This document shows, piece by piece, positions 44,030 to 53,599 of a stretch of 64,000 bases of DNA. The position numbers and the translations under genes are program-made. This DNA is from CAZQIC01 sp964593555. GTDB taxonomy: Bacteria > Bacteroidota > Bacteroidia > JAFLBG01. The stretch is from positions 4,645 to 68,644 of the forward strand of contig CAZQIC010000009.1 in assembly GCA_964593555.1 (NCBI GenBank), read 5' to 3'. The notes below the pieces were generated by a model. It was not told the DNA's origin. It was given only the letters and a program-made list of their open reading frames with translations, and did not search any database. Positions within the stretch are counted from its first letter, which is position 1. Each line of letters begins with the position of its first letter.

Positions 44030-45196
44030 TTATTCGAATCTACTCCAAAATTTATCTATGTCCTTTATGAAATTTTCAGGTGTATGCACTTCCCTGGTAA
44101 GACGAATACTTTCCTTAGCCATTGGTTCATGTGATTCAGGATGATTAATATAATATTTTAATGCCTCAGCAAGTTCTTCTGCAGAATCACTGTTTAACAA
44201 TAAGCCATTCTTCATATGATTAACGAAGTAACTTGTCTGACCAACATTGCGGGCAATAATTGCATTGCCTGCCGCCATGGCTTCGTTAATGGCCTGAGAA
44301 GGGAAATTTTCCAAATCCATAGTTGATACAAAACATTTAGATTCAACAAGGACTTCTGCCATATCGTTTGTAACACCTAAAAAAATATGGTCGTTCAAAT
44401 CGTACTCCTGAATTTTTTTTTGAATCTCAGAAAGAAGAGGTCCTCCACCAAACATTTTAAATTGCCATAGCTTAAACAGATCATCTGGAATACTTTTTTT
44501 CAGAAGATAAATAGCCGCAATAAAAAGCAACGGTCGTTTTCTTTCTATCAGTCTCGAAGCATAAACAAATTGATTTTTCTTTTGTTTTGAAGAACCAAGA
44601 CGATTGGAAATTGTCGAAAATCTTGTTTTTATAGTCTCAATGATTGGCTTACTTTTTATCCAACCATTTTTTTCAGCTTGTTCTTTGAAATGTTCATACC
44701 ATGAATAAACTCCACTTATGCTAATATGGTCAAACAGAGGATTATATTTTTTCACATAATCATCATACCTGGGCATAATTTTGTTTGCCAATGTGTAGGA
44801 AAGTTCCGCGTCGACTATGTTAAGAATTATTTTGGGCCTAATGGACATGGGAGACTTTTCCAAAAACTTAAGCCTCGAAAAATAATGTCTCCCGTATGAA
44901 GCAACATGGACAATTTTTATATTATTATAAACACACTTGAATATAAAATCAATCCCCTCTATCTTATCTTTGAATCTATTATTTACATTTTTGAGAACGA
45001 TGATCCTATCAGGGTATTTGATCTTATTAAGTTTTTTCAATACCTCCAAAGAACTCCTATCGGTAATGAGAAATAATTTATTTTTGGGTTTTTTTTGATC
45101 GTTATAAACATCAATAAAATCGGCGAAGAACCGTTCCGCACCTCCAACCGGTCCGGCATTAAAGCCCAACCCCAACAAGACAATTCCTATATTCAC
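44030..45196 (-). CDS. Glycosyltransferase family 4-like
   Basis: 388 residues, GT-B fold. N-terminal GFNAGPVGGAERFFADFIDV is the usual acceptor-side start. The C-terminal domain has KNQFVYASRLIERKRPLLFI, DHIFLGVTNDMAEVLVESKC and the donor-binding EX7E region NFPSQAINEAMAAGNAIIAR. It transfers a sugar from a nucleotide donor to a growing glycan on the cytoplasmic face. Donor unknown. Confidence 0.85.
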   Translation of the reverse strand: MNIGIVLLGLGFNAGPVGGAERFFADFIDVYNDQKKPKNKLFLITDRSSLEVLKKLNKIKYPDRIIVLKNVNNRFKDKIEGIDFIFKCVYNNIKIVHVASYGRHYFSRLKFLEKSPMSIRPKIILNIVDAELSYTLANKIMPRYDDYVKKYNPLFDHISISGVYSWYEHFKEQAEKNGWIKSKPIIETIKTRFSTISNRLGSSKQKKNQFVYASRLIERKRPLLFIAAIYLLKKSIPDDLFKLWQFKMFGGGPLLSEIQKKIQEYDLNDHIFLGVTNDMAEVLVESKCFVSTMDLENFPSQAINEAMAAGNAIIARNVGQTSYFVNHMKNGLLLNSDSAEELAEALKYYINHPESHEPMAKESIRLTREVHTPENFIKDIDKFWSRFE

Positions 45197-45246
45197 CTAA
45201 GTTGATCGATTAAAATAAAACTTAATTTATACTAAGGAATATATAT

Positions 45247-46146
45247 CTATTTATTATCTCTTATTTTTTTTGCAGGGTTACCAACAACAACAGAATTATC
45301 TTCAACATCACGAATTACAACAGATCCCATTCCTATCAAACAATTATTTCCAATTTTTATTTTATTTAAAACAGAAACTCCAGGAGAAATCCATGTATCC
45401 TCGCCAATTTTTGAACTTCCACCAATAACTGTGTTCGCAATAATAAGGGATCTTTTTCCAACTACAACTCCGTGCGCAATGTGAACCAGGTTATCTACCT
45501 TAACATTTTCACATAAAATAGTGCTGCCTAATACTGCCCTGTCAATACAGGTATTATTTCCAACCTCCACACAATCCTCCAATACAACATTTCCTATATG
45601 AGGGATAAGTTCATAAACGGAATCTGTTCCTTTTGTATAACCAAAGCCAATACCCCCAATTGTATTATTAGCACCAATAACCACATTTTTACCAATGATT
45701 GTGTTTCTATAAATTATTGTATTATGACCTATCTGAGAATTATCACCAACATTACATCCTTCCTCCAATACTACACCATCACCAACAAACACGTTCTTAC
45801 CCAATTTTACATTTTCATGAATTTTTGCAGTCGAAGAAATAAAATCTTTATAATGATCCTTATAAAAAAACAGTGTAAGTATTTCTTTAAAGGTATTTCT
45901 CGGCTGAGCACATATGATATAATTACAATCTTTATTAAGACTCACTTGAGAAATTTTTTCAGAACAAATAATAGTGCCATGCTGCATCCTCCCGAGAATA
46001 TCAATATTCTTATCGCTGCACCAGCATAGGATATCGTTTCTTTCATTTGACTCGTTTAATTCGATAAGTTCAGAAACAAATACATCGTCGGACCCAATGT
46101 ACTTCAGGTAATTTATCTTTGACAGTATTGTCTTTAAAGGGAGCAT
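45247..46146 (-). CDS. LpxD-like left-handed beta-helix acyltransferase
   Basis: 299 residues. The N-terminal 95 residues form a small alpha/beta domain as in LpxD; from about 98 a hexapeptide-repeat beta-helix runs to the end (KLGKNVFVGDGVVLEEGCNV, GNNTCIDRAVLGSTILCENV). KVDNLVHIAHGVVVGKRS has the His placed like the LpxD catalytic base. The C terminus VVVGNPAKKIRDNK is more like sugar O- or N-acetyltransferases. LpxD adds hydroxyacyl to UDP-3-O-acyl-glucosamine. Inside a glycan operon, and next to a deacetylase, N-acylation of an amino sugar is the likelier job. Confidence 0.75.
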   Translation of the reverse strand: MLPLKTILSKINYLKYIGSDDVFVSELIELNESNERNDILCWCSDKNIDILGRMQHGTIICSEKISQVSLNKDCNYIICAQPRNTFKEILTLFFYKDHYKDFISSTAKIHENVKLGKNVFVGDGVVLEEGCNVGDNSQIGHNTIIYRNTIIGKNVVIGANNTIGGIGFGYTKGTDSVYELIPHIGNVVLEDCVEVGNNTCIDRAVLGSTILCENVKVDNLVHIAHGVVVGKRSLIIANTVIGGSSKIGEDTWISPGVSVLNKIKIGNNCLIGMGSVVIRDVEDNSVVVGNPAKKIRDNK

Positions 46147-46156
46147 TTAGATATTT

Positions 46157-46795
46157 TTAAAGAATCCATCTTATAACTTCAAAAGTTTCAGCAAACTTTG
46201 TATTTATCTGAACTCCTCTCGTTCGAGCAAGTGATCTTAAAAACTCTTCATTTGCATAACTACGATGCATCTGTGATTTATATTCCTTAAGAGCCTCTAC
46301 TTTAATATTTATATGTTCTTCTTCCAAATGCATAAATGCCGAGGTAGCAAAATTTAAATTATTCCAGGGCAACTCATAACATAAGATACTACAAAATTTA
46401 AATGCCCTTATACCTTCCTGAGCAATAGTATAATGATCCTGATGAAGATCATTGATAGAAGGCATAAAAATTATATCGGGATTTATATTTGTTCTAAGCT
46501 TTAGTAAGTCATCCAGAATATTTTGCCGTTTATAATTAAACGTCCTAACCTCGTATTCAAAAAGAAAAAGATTTTCAGGTTTTATACCCAATTTGGCAGT
46601 TGCTGCTTTTACCTCAGTAATTAATATATCAGAAGGAAATTCTTTTAGAACAGATTGCTGACAGGAAGAAAAAGCTGCATAATAAACCTCATTACCCAAA
46701 CCAATTAATTTAGAAATTGTCCCACCACAACCAAACTCACCATCGTCTGTATGGGGTGCTAATACCAGAATACGCTTGTTGGTTATATTCATCAT
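46157..46795 (-). CDS. PIG-L/LmbE-family sugar deacetylase
   Basis: 212 residues. Zinc motif RILVLAPHTDDGEFGCGGTI (PHxDD core, Thr in place of the usual Pro) and the later ligand in FMPSINDLHQDHYTIAQEG (HxDH). The family removes N-acetyl groups from GlcNAc-containing compounds (GPI, mycothiol and bacillithiol precursors, LPS sugars). It is 10 bp upstream of the LpxD-like acyltransferase, so deacetylation and re-acylation may be consecutive. Confidence 0.88.
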   Translation of the reverse strand: MMNITNKRILVLAPHTDDGEFGCGGTISKLIGLGNEVYYAAFSSCQQSVLKEFPSDILITEVKAATAKLGIKPENLFLFEYEVRTFNYKRQNILDDLLKLRTNINPDIIFMPSINDLHQDHYTIAQEGIRAFKFCSILCYELPWNNLNFATSAFMHLEEEHINIKVEALKEYKSQMHRSYANEEFLRSLARTRGVQINTKFAETFEVIRWIL

Positions 46796-46838
46796 TAATT
46801 TTATTAAATACTAAAATACTAAAATAAAATCAGTTACT

Positions 46839-48017
46839 CTAAAAGGCCTTTTCCACCAAATCTAAAATTATTCTTTCATCATACTCAAAACTTAATTCAT
46901 GTGCATACTTGTCCACATTTCTTTTATATTCATGGATTTTCTCTCTTGTTATTTGTTTTAAAGCATTTGCCATCGACAAAGCCGCATCATCTTCTACAAC
47001 TACCCCTAAATTATACTTTTTTACATACGATTTCATTTCTACAGACGATGAAACAACAATTGCTAACCTGGCCTGCACAAAGTCAAAAAATTTATTTGGC
47101 AAACAATTAATATGGTTAAAATTTACCGCCTTCACATTATAAACGCCAATATCAAATTGATTTATAAAAGGTATGATTTCAGATTCTTCTACTGCATCCA
47201 GAAAAAAAACATTTGGATACGCCTTTGTCATTTCTTTTAATCTTTCATAATATTCCTTATGAACAACAGTAAGCATTAAGTATAATTCGAAATTACCAGG
47301 CAAATAATTCATCATTTGAATCATTTCTTCAATGCCCCTTGACTTAATAGATGCTCCGTGATGAATGAGTTTTATTTTTTCAGAACTGGAATATACCGGT
47401 AAAATCCTGGTATACTTTTTTGAATTTCTAATCACCACAGCATTTTTAAAACCGAATTCTTCCTCATATTTCTTTAATATTCCTTCTGATACAATAAAAG
47501 AATAATCTATTATACCTGACACTCTGCGCAGAACAATATCAATCTGTTTTTTTCTTTGGTTCCAATTTTCAAGATTCTCAAACTGCAATGGATAATACTC
47601 GTGCGCATTAAAAATCACTTTCACTCCAGGCTGCTTTTTCTTTAAATATTCCGCAATAATAAGACCACTCATATGGTGAGCAATGACAATATCCACGTTT
47701 AGACCGGCTAATTGCTTAATAATTTTGTGACTGGGGTAAACTTCATTAACTGATTGGTTTATTTTTTTTAAGTATGAAAAATAGATCACCCTATAAAAAA
47801 AGGAAATTAATTTTCTAAAAATTAAAGGGTATTGTTTATGAAAGCTCCATTTCTGAGGTTTATAATTGTAGTATTGAATATGCTTAACAGAAGGGTCCTT
47901 TATTATTTGCTTAGCTAATACATACGTTTCATATTTGTTTGCTAATAAATTATATACCGACCATAACCGAGGTGCGTTATTTATATTATCAATATTTATA
48001 AAAAGTATTTTTTTCAT
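46839..48017 (-). CDS. Glycosyltransferase (GT4-like)
   Basis: 392 residues, GT-B fold. N-terminal domain includes IVIAHHMSGLIIAEYLK and KVIFNAHEYYPLQFEN. C-terminal domain: KIKLIHHGASIKSRGIEEMI, NVFFLDAVEESEIIPFINQF, FDIGVYNVKAVNFNHINCLP and NKFFDFVQARLAIVVSSSVE, where the Glu/Asp donor site normally sits. One of at least three glycosyltransferases in the operon. Confidence 0.82.
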   Translation of the reverse strand: MKKILFINIDNINNAPRLWSVYNLLANKYETYVLAKQIIKDPSVKHIQYYNYKPQKWSFHKQYPLIFRKLISFFYRVIYFSYLKKINQSVNEVYPSHKIIKQLAGLNVDIVIAHHMSGLIIAEYLKKKQPGVKVIFNAHEYYPLQFENLENWNQRKKQIDIVLRRVSGIIDYSFIVSEGILKKYEEEFGFKNAVVIRNSKKYTRILPVYSSSEKIKLIHHGASIKSRGIEEMIQMMNYLPGNFELYLMLTVVHKEYYERLKEMTKAYPNVFFLDAVEESEIIPFINQFDIGVYNVKAVNFNHINCLPNKFFDFVQARLAIVVSSSVEMKSYVKKYNLGVVVEDDAALSMANALKQITREKIHEYKRNVDKYAHELSFEYDERIILDLVEKAF

Positions 48018-48031
48018 TAATTGGTTTATAC

Positions 48032-49144
48032 CTAACTGTATATTTTACGAATTAACTCTTTCGTTGATTGAGAAAGGCTCGGATACTTTATAAATAATTC
48101 TTTATACGGTTGATTTTGCTCAGCACCTGAACGTTGCGAATAGTGTTCAACCGCTTTAAGCATGCAGGAGTAAAGTTCATTGGTATTTTGTGAATCGACT
48201 AGCAAGCCAATATCTTTATTTTGTAAAATATCAGTGTACGGTGGAATAGCAGGCCCGACCACCGGAGTTCCGCAAGCCAAAGATTCCAATAACGATTGCG
48301 GTAATCCATCTGACAAAGGGTACATTACAGTGCAGCTTGCTCTTCTGTATAAAGTCGCCATAGATACTGGATCTAAATTATCAATAAATTTAATTGAACT
48401 TTCAAGGTTTTCGACGTTAATAAATTCCACAATTTGATCCTTATAAATTTTATCAGGCAAATATTCTGTAATTATTAATAATAAGTGGGAATGTATTTTT
48501 TTTACTTGATTAAAAGCCTTAACAATTTCGAAAATCCTATAGAATGGACTCAATATACGTGGTGAAAAAAAAACAAAAACATCTTCTTCAATATACAATT
48601 CTGACAATTCAACATTTGAAGTAGTAGAATTAAAAATTGTATTATCAATACCCCAGGGGCACATAATTATTTTTGAGGCGGGTGCATTTAACCTAATTAA
48701 CGCTTCCCGTAAATGCTCATTTTTTGCGATAATATGGCTCGAAAGGGAAATGATTCTTTTTGCATTTTTAATTGCATCCTCCTGCAATACTTCGCTACCC
48801 ATGATATGCAGCAAAACCTTTGACCTAAGTAACTTACATATCCGGGTTATCGCATTTGTAACAGAATTCTTTGAAAAAAAACCTCCATGCAAAAAGACTA
48901 AAGAGGGAGAACCAAAAATAAGTTTAATATAAAATTTAAACCTTACCAGTTTACCATGTGGTAAGCTCACCAGTTTAATTCCAACAGCTCTTTTTCTCCA
49001 GTACTCCGTATTTAACACACCCGGTCTATCTGATAAAATTATTGTTTCATTAAAATATTCAGACAATGAAATGGTTCTACTTAAGAAATGGACACTTTTT
49101 GTGTTACCGAACGCGAAGAGTTTTTTCTGCCGAATAGGTTTCAT
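48032..49144 (-). CDS. Glycosyltransferase family 4
   Basis: 370 residues. N-terminal acceptor domain (KVLLHIMGSEVLQEDAIKNA) and C-terminal donor domain with EDVFVFFSPRILSPFYRIFE, SIKFIDNLDPVSMATLYRRA and SDGLPQSLLESLACGTPVVG, where the two Glu of the EX7E motif flank the stretch. The following gene (46839) starts 14 bp after its stop. Donor and acceptor unknown. Confidence 0.88.
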   Translation of the reverse strand: MKPIRQKKLFAFGNTKSVHFLSRTISLSEYFNETIILSDRPGVLNTEYWRKRAVGIKLVSLPHGKLVRFKFYIKLIFGSPSLVFLHGGFFSKNSVTNAITRICKLLRSKVLLHIMGSEVLQEDAIKNAKRIISLSSHIIAKNEHLREALIRLNAPASKIIMCPWGIDNTIFNSTTSNVELSELYIEEDVFVFFSPRILSPFYRIFEIVKAFNQVKKIHSHLLLIITEYLPDKIYKDQIVEFINVENLESSIKFIDNLDPVSMATLYRRASCTVMYPLSDGLPQSLLESLACGTPVVGPAIPPYTDILQNKDIGLLVDSQNTNELYSCMLKAVEHYSQRSGAEQNQPYKELFIKYPSLSQSTKELIRKIYS

Positions 49145-49189
49145 CTCCTTCCGAATAGAATATTGAGTAAAATATCAAGACTCAATTTG

Positions 49190-50725
49190 TTATACTTTTC
49201 TAATTGTATAATATTGGTCGCTTTTAACAATTTCATAATTATCTAACTGAAACTGGTTAAGATTTCGGTCATTGGATTTATAAATAATATGCGTTACACC
49301 AAAACTACTAATTAACATAGATATATTATTAGAAACATAAGGTGCTTTACCATAGAACTTGTCATAATAATCCTTTTTTACTTCACCAGGTTGGTGTCTC
49401 ACAACCTTAGATGTTGACCTGGCAGCGAATTCATTGGCCAGATGCCTGGTAAGCGCTAAAACAACATTATTCTTGCTTAAGTTCAATGGCTTCAAAAAAT
49501 CAGTTAATGTATCGGAATCAGGCAACAATTTAAACTCCTTCTTTCTTATGCTATTTAATAGCATAATGGAAATGAACATTATGATTAAGAACAAATCTAA
49601 AAAAATAAATTTATTGTTAACTGTGAAAAACAATTTAGTAATTTGAAAAGGAATAAAATAGTAAAGTCCATACTCGATATATCTAAATCCTTCCCCGATG
49701 AAATTAAAATAACTTGTAGAAGTTATTATATAAAGTAATATTATAACGATTGAGAATATACCTGCAACACCATGACCTGAATGTATTCCTAAATAAATAT
49801 ACAGACCAAGTAAGATTAACAGCTCCGGATAAAAAAGTATTGCACGGATAGGTTCCTGAGCTTTATATGTATAAATAAGATCTTTAAACCGGAATCTCCT
49901 TACCAGGTGGATAAAATGTCTGAGTTCTACAAAACTTGAAAGTTCAATTTTTTTATTCCTAATTTTTCTAATAACATTTAACGGATATAATAATCCTTCC
50001 TTAAAGCTTACTATAAAAAATTTTCCACGAATTAAAATACAAAGTAAATAGGCTGACAATAAAATTACAAGTGGCTTATATGACAGCAAAGAAATTGAGA
50101 TTAATATAAATGCTAATAAAACAACCTGCCTGGCAAATTTAGAAGACAATAAAGCAACGACTACTGAAAATAAGGCGACAACATAGGAAAGTGGATTATT
50201 ATACATAATTATTCCGTAGAGAGATAGGAGACTCAATGCACTTGCAGCTTTGCCTAAAAACCTTTCAGAAAACGTGAGATAATTGATGGTTGACCCTAAA
50301 TATATAAGATTAGAAGGTTGAATTATAAAGAATAGATTAATAAAAAACAAGAATGTACCCCTGGTAATTTCAGTACCAACCGAAAAATGGGAGAACAAAA
50401 CCAGAGAGTAAAAATTAAAAATAAGAGAAAAAATAAAAAACAAAAACAAATTCGGAACATATGGATACCTGAAAATAAATTTTTCAGAGAAAATACAGCA
50501 AATTTTATGAAACAAATCGGGATATATGTATTTATCACCGATTAAAAACTGGCTTACCGTTTTTGATTTAAGATTTTGCTTTAACTGCTTAAAAAGAGAA
50601 AAGTGCAGCCCGGAATCTCCTGAAAATCCACGTAAAAACCACTTTCTATGAATGTAAATTATGAAAAAACGAAGCATAAGTAATGCAAGAGAAAATAATA
50701 AAGAATAAAAAACACTTTGGATCAT
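49190..50725 (-). CDS. Polytopic membrane protein, unknown; possible GT-C transferase or polymerase
   Basis: 511 residues with about ten to eleven hydrophobic segments from residue 1 to about 395, followed by a soluble tail of about 100 residues. The tail (SSFGVTHIIYKSNDRNLNQF, DNYEIVKSDQYYTIRKV) resembles the periplasmic end of GT-C glycosyltransferases. No signature of Wzx or Wzy was seen. It overlaps the upstream sulfotransferase by 4 bp. A role as polymerase or lipid-linked sugar transferase is inference from context. Confidence 0.5.
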   Translation of the reverse strand: MIQSVFYSLLFSLALLMLRFFIIYIHRKWFLRGFSGDSGLHFSLFKQLKQNLKSKTVSQFLIGDKYIYPDLFHKICCIFSEKFIFRYPYVPNLFLFFIFSLIFNFYSLVLFSHFSVGTEITRGTFLFFINLFFIIQPSNLIYLGSTINYLTFSERFLGKAASALSLLSLYGIIMYNNPLSYVVALFSVVVALLSSKFARQVVLLAFILISISLLSYKPLVILLSAYLLCILIRGKFFIVSFKEGLLYPLNVIRKIRNKKIELSSFVELRHFIHLVRRFRFKDLIYTYKAQEPIRAILFYPELLILLGLYIYLGIHSGHGVAGIFSIVIILLYIITSTSYFNFIGEGFRYIEYGLYYFIPFQITKLFFTVNNKFIFLDLFLIIMFISIMLLNSIRKKEFKLLPDSDTLTDFLKPLNLSKNNVVLALTRHLANEFAARSTSKVVRHQPGEVKKDYYDKFYGKAPYVSNNISMLISSFGVTHIIYKSNDRNLNQFQLDNYEIVKSDQYYTIRKV

Positions 50726-51717
50726 TTCACAGAACTAAATTTTTGATGCAAACATTTCCTGTAATTATCCTTCCTTTCTTTTCTATAGTTTCTTTCCGCT
50801 GTTACAAAGTTTTCTTTCCGGTTTTCCTCATTTAATCTATTGAACATTTCAATTTCAGAAACGGAAAAAGGAGTAGGTTCATTTTCTAAAAATGTTTTGT
50901 TTTTTAATTCATATCCTAACCTATCCATATTTTTATAACAAACGCGCTCAATTATTTCAATCTGCTCAACACTAAGTAATTTCTCAAATTTATTGAAATT
51001 ATTAGTCATCACCGGCTTGGCAAGATTATTCCAGGCTTTATGCATAGTAGAACTTTTTTTCGCTTCTCTGGATTTATATGATTCCAGCATTTTTTCTTCA
51101 AAATTCAGCCCTAAGAAATTACATATTTGATGAAGCAGGTCCGGAGTATTTTGCACCAGATTTTCATAGGAAAAACTAAATATATCGCCCTTCGTTTTTA
51201 ATTCTGCAGAAACATTTTTCACCATTTCCTGCTCTTCATTCCATCTTATCGCAGCATGATAAACATGCTTTGGGCCTGAACTTATCGTAAACCAGCTGGC
51301 AGCACAATCCCTTGGATCCCTATACTGATATATAAATTTAGGATCTTTAAAAGTTATATATATATCAGGGATAACTTTACAAAACTCGATACCTTTAAAA
51401 CCAACGACATTAACATTATAGTGTTCTTCGCATATTTCATAGATCACTTTTTTGATTTCCAAGGCATCTATTTTATTCAATCTTTTAATGATCTCTTCTT
51501 CTTCCGGAATAAAATCCCAAGGGTCATGATTAAACCTTATAAGTCCAACAACATCAAAAACAAATTCTTCTTTAGATTTATAATTCTTCGCTATATTCTT
51601 AAACTCACTAAATATACCAGGGTTGTGCGGAAAAAATGCCTTAGAATTTGCGTTGATCAGGTTTCTGAAAAAATTAGTTCCCGATCGTTCCGATGAAATG
51701 TAAAATACTGGCACCAT
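50722..51717 (-). CDS. Sulfotransferase (PAPS-dependent)
   Basis: 331 residues. The 5'-phosphosulfate loop is VFYISSERSGTNFFRNLINA at the N terminus, and the 3'-phosphate-binding part is FIYQYRDPRDCAASWFTISS. The catalytic acid/base region VGFKGIEFCKVIPD precedes it. It should move sulfate from PAPS onto a hydroxyl or amine of a sugar or lipid. It is 4 bp upstream-overlapped with the membrane protein and 17 bp after a second sulfotransferase. No PAPS synthesis genes are in the window. Confidence 0.85.
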   Translation of the reverse strand: MVPVFYISSERSGTNFFRNLINANSKAFFPHNPGIFSEFKNIAKNYKSKEEFVFDVVGLIRFNHDPWDFIPEEEEIIKRLNKIDALEIKKVIYEICEEHYNVNVVGFKGIEFCKVIPDIYITFKDPKFIYQYRDPRDCAASWFTISSGPKHVYHAAIRWNEEQEMVKNVSAELKTKGDIFSFSYENLVQNTPDLLHQICNFLGLNFEEKMLESYKSREAKKSSTMHKAWNNLAKPVMTNNFNKFEKLLSVEQIEIIERVCYKNMDRLGYELKNKTFLENEPTPFSVSEIEMFNRLNEENRKENFVTAERNYRKERKDNYRKCLHQKFSSVK

Positions 51718-51734
51718 TTATAGAAATTTTGAGT

Positions 51735-52730
51735 TTAATTAATCCTGAGAATTATTTTATTTACTGCCATTTTAATGGAGTCAAATATATCCTGATCTAC
51801 AATTCGCTCCTTCCTAACAGGCCTACGTTCAATCATCAAATTTTTATATCGATCACTTGGAGTCCAACCTATCTTATTAAAAATTTTGTCTATATGCTCT
51901 TTAGGAGCGGAACAGAATTCTTCATACTTTATTTTCACAACACGCTCTTCATTCCCTTCTAATCCTTCATTAATATCTCTATAGCCCGATTTTATTTGAT
52001 ATGCAATTTCTTCATACTCGCTTTCAGAATTCCTAACGATATCTTCATAGTCTTTAGGTTTAAGTGACCACCATTCTTTGGGATTACTATACAGATCGAC
52101 CCTTGCTTTATAAATTGATTGAGCAACAAACTCAGGAGATCTTTCAATTTTCAAAAACCATGCATCAGGAAAAATTTTCCTAATGCAAGCTGTATTATAT
52201 CCCGCAATTCCATTCTTAAAAAAAAAGGGTTTGTCATAAACACTTCTCATTGCATTAACCTCTTTTCTCAAAAACTGAATCAAAACTTCATCAAGTTCAT
52301 TTATATCTATAAAGGTATTAAATTTACTCGTCAATAATTTGTTCCAGAAAAATCCAAATTCATGAGGGTCGGAAACATTAGAAGTAACTCCATATTTACT
52401 TTCTACATCTAACAAGGGCATGCCGAAATAACTGTTTCCAAGGCCAGTTTTTTTTTCAATTTGAAGAGCCAGCAATGGTGCATCCCAAAACCGGGCAACA
52501 AAATTTGATATATAAGCGAACTCCCCTGTTCTTGCCATTACCTGACTCACCATCGTTGATCCGGTTCTTGGTGCAAAACTAAAAAAAATCAATGGTGGGA
52601 GATTGTTTGCATCAGACTTATTCACCATTTCAGTTTCAAGAGAACGCAAACTTTTATTGAGCTCTTTCAATATTGATTCGAATTCTATATCAACTTTATA
52701 TATCCCTTTTCTCTTTTGGCGCTCTTCCAT
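51735..52730 (-). CDS. Sulfotransferase-family protein, second copy
   Basis: 331 residues, not closely similar to the neighbouring sulfotransferase. The 5'-PSB loop is LIFFSFAPRTGSTMVSQVMA at about residues 47-66, and the 3'-PB-like segment is DAWFLKIERSPEFVAQSIYK. RVVKIKYEEFCSAPKEHIDK resembles the late motif of Sulfotransfer_3 proteins. An N-terminal 40-residue helix (ESILKELNKSLRSLETEMVN) is extra. It is likely a second sulfation activity with a different acceptor. Confidence 0.78.
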   Translation of the reverse strand: MEERQKRKGIYKVDIEFESILKELNKSLRSLETEMVNKSDANNLPPLIFFSFAPRTGSTMVSQVMARTGEFAYISNFVARFWDAPLLALQIEKKTGLGNSYFGMPLLDVESKYGVTSNVSDPHEFGFFWNKLLTSKFNTFIDINELDEVLIQFLRKEVNAMRSVYDKPFFFKNGIAGYNTACIRKIFPDAWFLKIERSPEFVAQSIYKARVDLYSNPKEWWSLKPKDYEDIVRNSESEYEEIAYQIKSGYRDINEGLEGNEERVVKIKYEEFCSAPKEHIDKIFNKIGWTPSDRYKNLMIERRPVRKERIVDQDIFDSIKMAVNKIILRIN

Positions 52731-52732
52731 CT

Positions 52733-53599
52733 CTATTCGATTATATTTTTCACTCTATCAGCCATATTGTTTAGTTCATCCGAATTGATATACTGATTTA
52801 TCGGAAGTAAAACCCAATCCTGTACATAGCTTCGGGCAAGTTCAATTCCAGAATTATGTACATCAAGAACAGCATACACTTTTTCGTATAAAGATGTTTT
52901 AAAACCAAAAACAAAAGGGTTTTCTCTACTATTCATAATGTAGACATTTTCATAATTTTTAAAACGCTCACTCAAATGAATAAAATTTTTCCTTCTTGCC
53001 TCGGAAAATGCTTTTATAAATGAATAATTTTCATTAAAATACTTGGATGCAATTGAGTTGATAGAATAATCTACCGTATTCTCAATGTATCTTTTATTAG
53101 AGACAAGCATACCTCCATTAGGAACTGGTAAACTTTTAGGCAATGAGTATAAACCGTAGTCCCCTATTGTGCCTAATAAACGATCCTTATAATAACTATC
53201 CATAGAATGGGCACTATCTTCAACTATGGGAATATTTCGCGCTCTTCCGATTGCTACCAGCTCATCTATTTTTTGATCCGGAAAACCAAACTCATGAATA
53301 ATCCAGATTAACTTTGTTTTTTCTGTTAGCACTCTGGACACCTTAGCATAATTAAACAAACTACAAGTGACACAGCTCGAAACAAACTGCTCATCAGAAG
53401 TAGTAGATATAAAAACCTCATCCTCCCTTTTAATATTAAACTTTTCAGCTAAGTAATCAATTCCATCTTGAGCTCTGTCAAAAAATATTTTATTGGTAGT
53501 AAAGAGAAAACCATTTTTAGACAAATTATCCTGATCAAAGGCCGTTTGCTCCTTAGAAATAGATAGCTGTTGAAAGGGTAACAAATACAATCTACTCAT
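52733..53599 (-). CDS. Compact DegT/DnrJ/EryC1-like PLP protein
   Basis: 288 residues if started at the ATG at 53599, whose ATGA overlaps the preceding stop (a start four codons earlier is also open). The family normally has 360-400 residues. The C-terminal core is present: IPIVEDSAHSMDSYYKDRLL with the PLP-contacting Asp, and GLYSLPKSLPVPNGGMLVSN with the Lys that would form the Schiff base. The N-terminal part is shortened. It is either a small aminotransferase or a PLP-binding sugar enzyme that lost part of the fold. Role in amino-sugar synthesis is inferred from context. Confidence 0.7.
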   Translation of the reverse strand: MSRLYLLPFQQLSISKEQTAFDQDNLSKNGFLFTTNKIFFDRAQDGIDYLAEKFNIKREDEVFISTTSDEQFVSSCVTCSLFNYAKVSRVLTEKTKLIWIIHEFGFPDQKIDELVAIGRARNIPIVEDSAHSMDSYYKDRLLGTIGDYGLYSLPKSLPVPNGGMLVSNKRYIENTVDYSINSIASKYFNENYSFIKAFSEARRKNFIHLSERFKNYENVYIMNSRENPFVFGFKTSLYEKVYAVLDVHNSGIELARSYVQDWVLLPINQYINSDELNNMADRVKNIIE

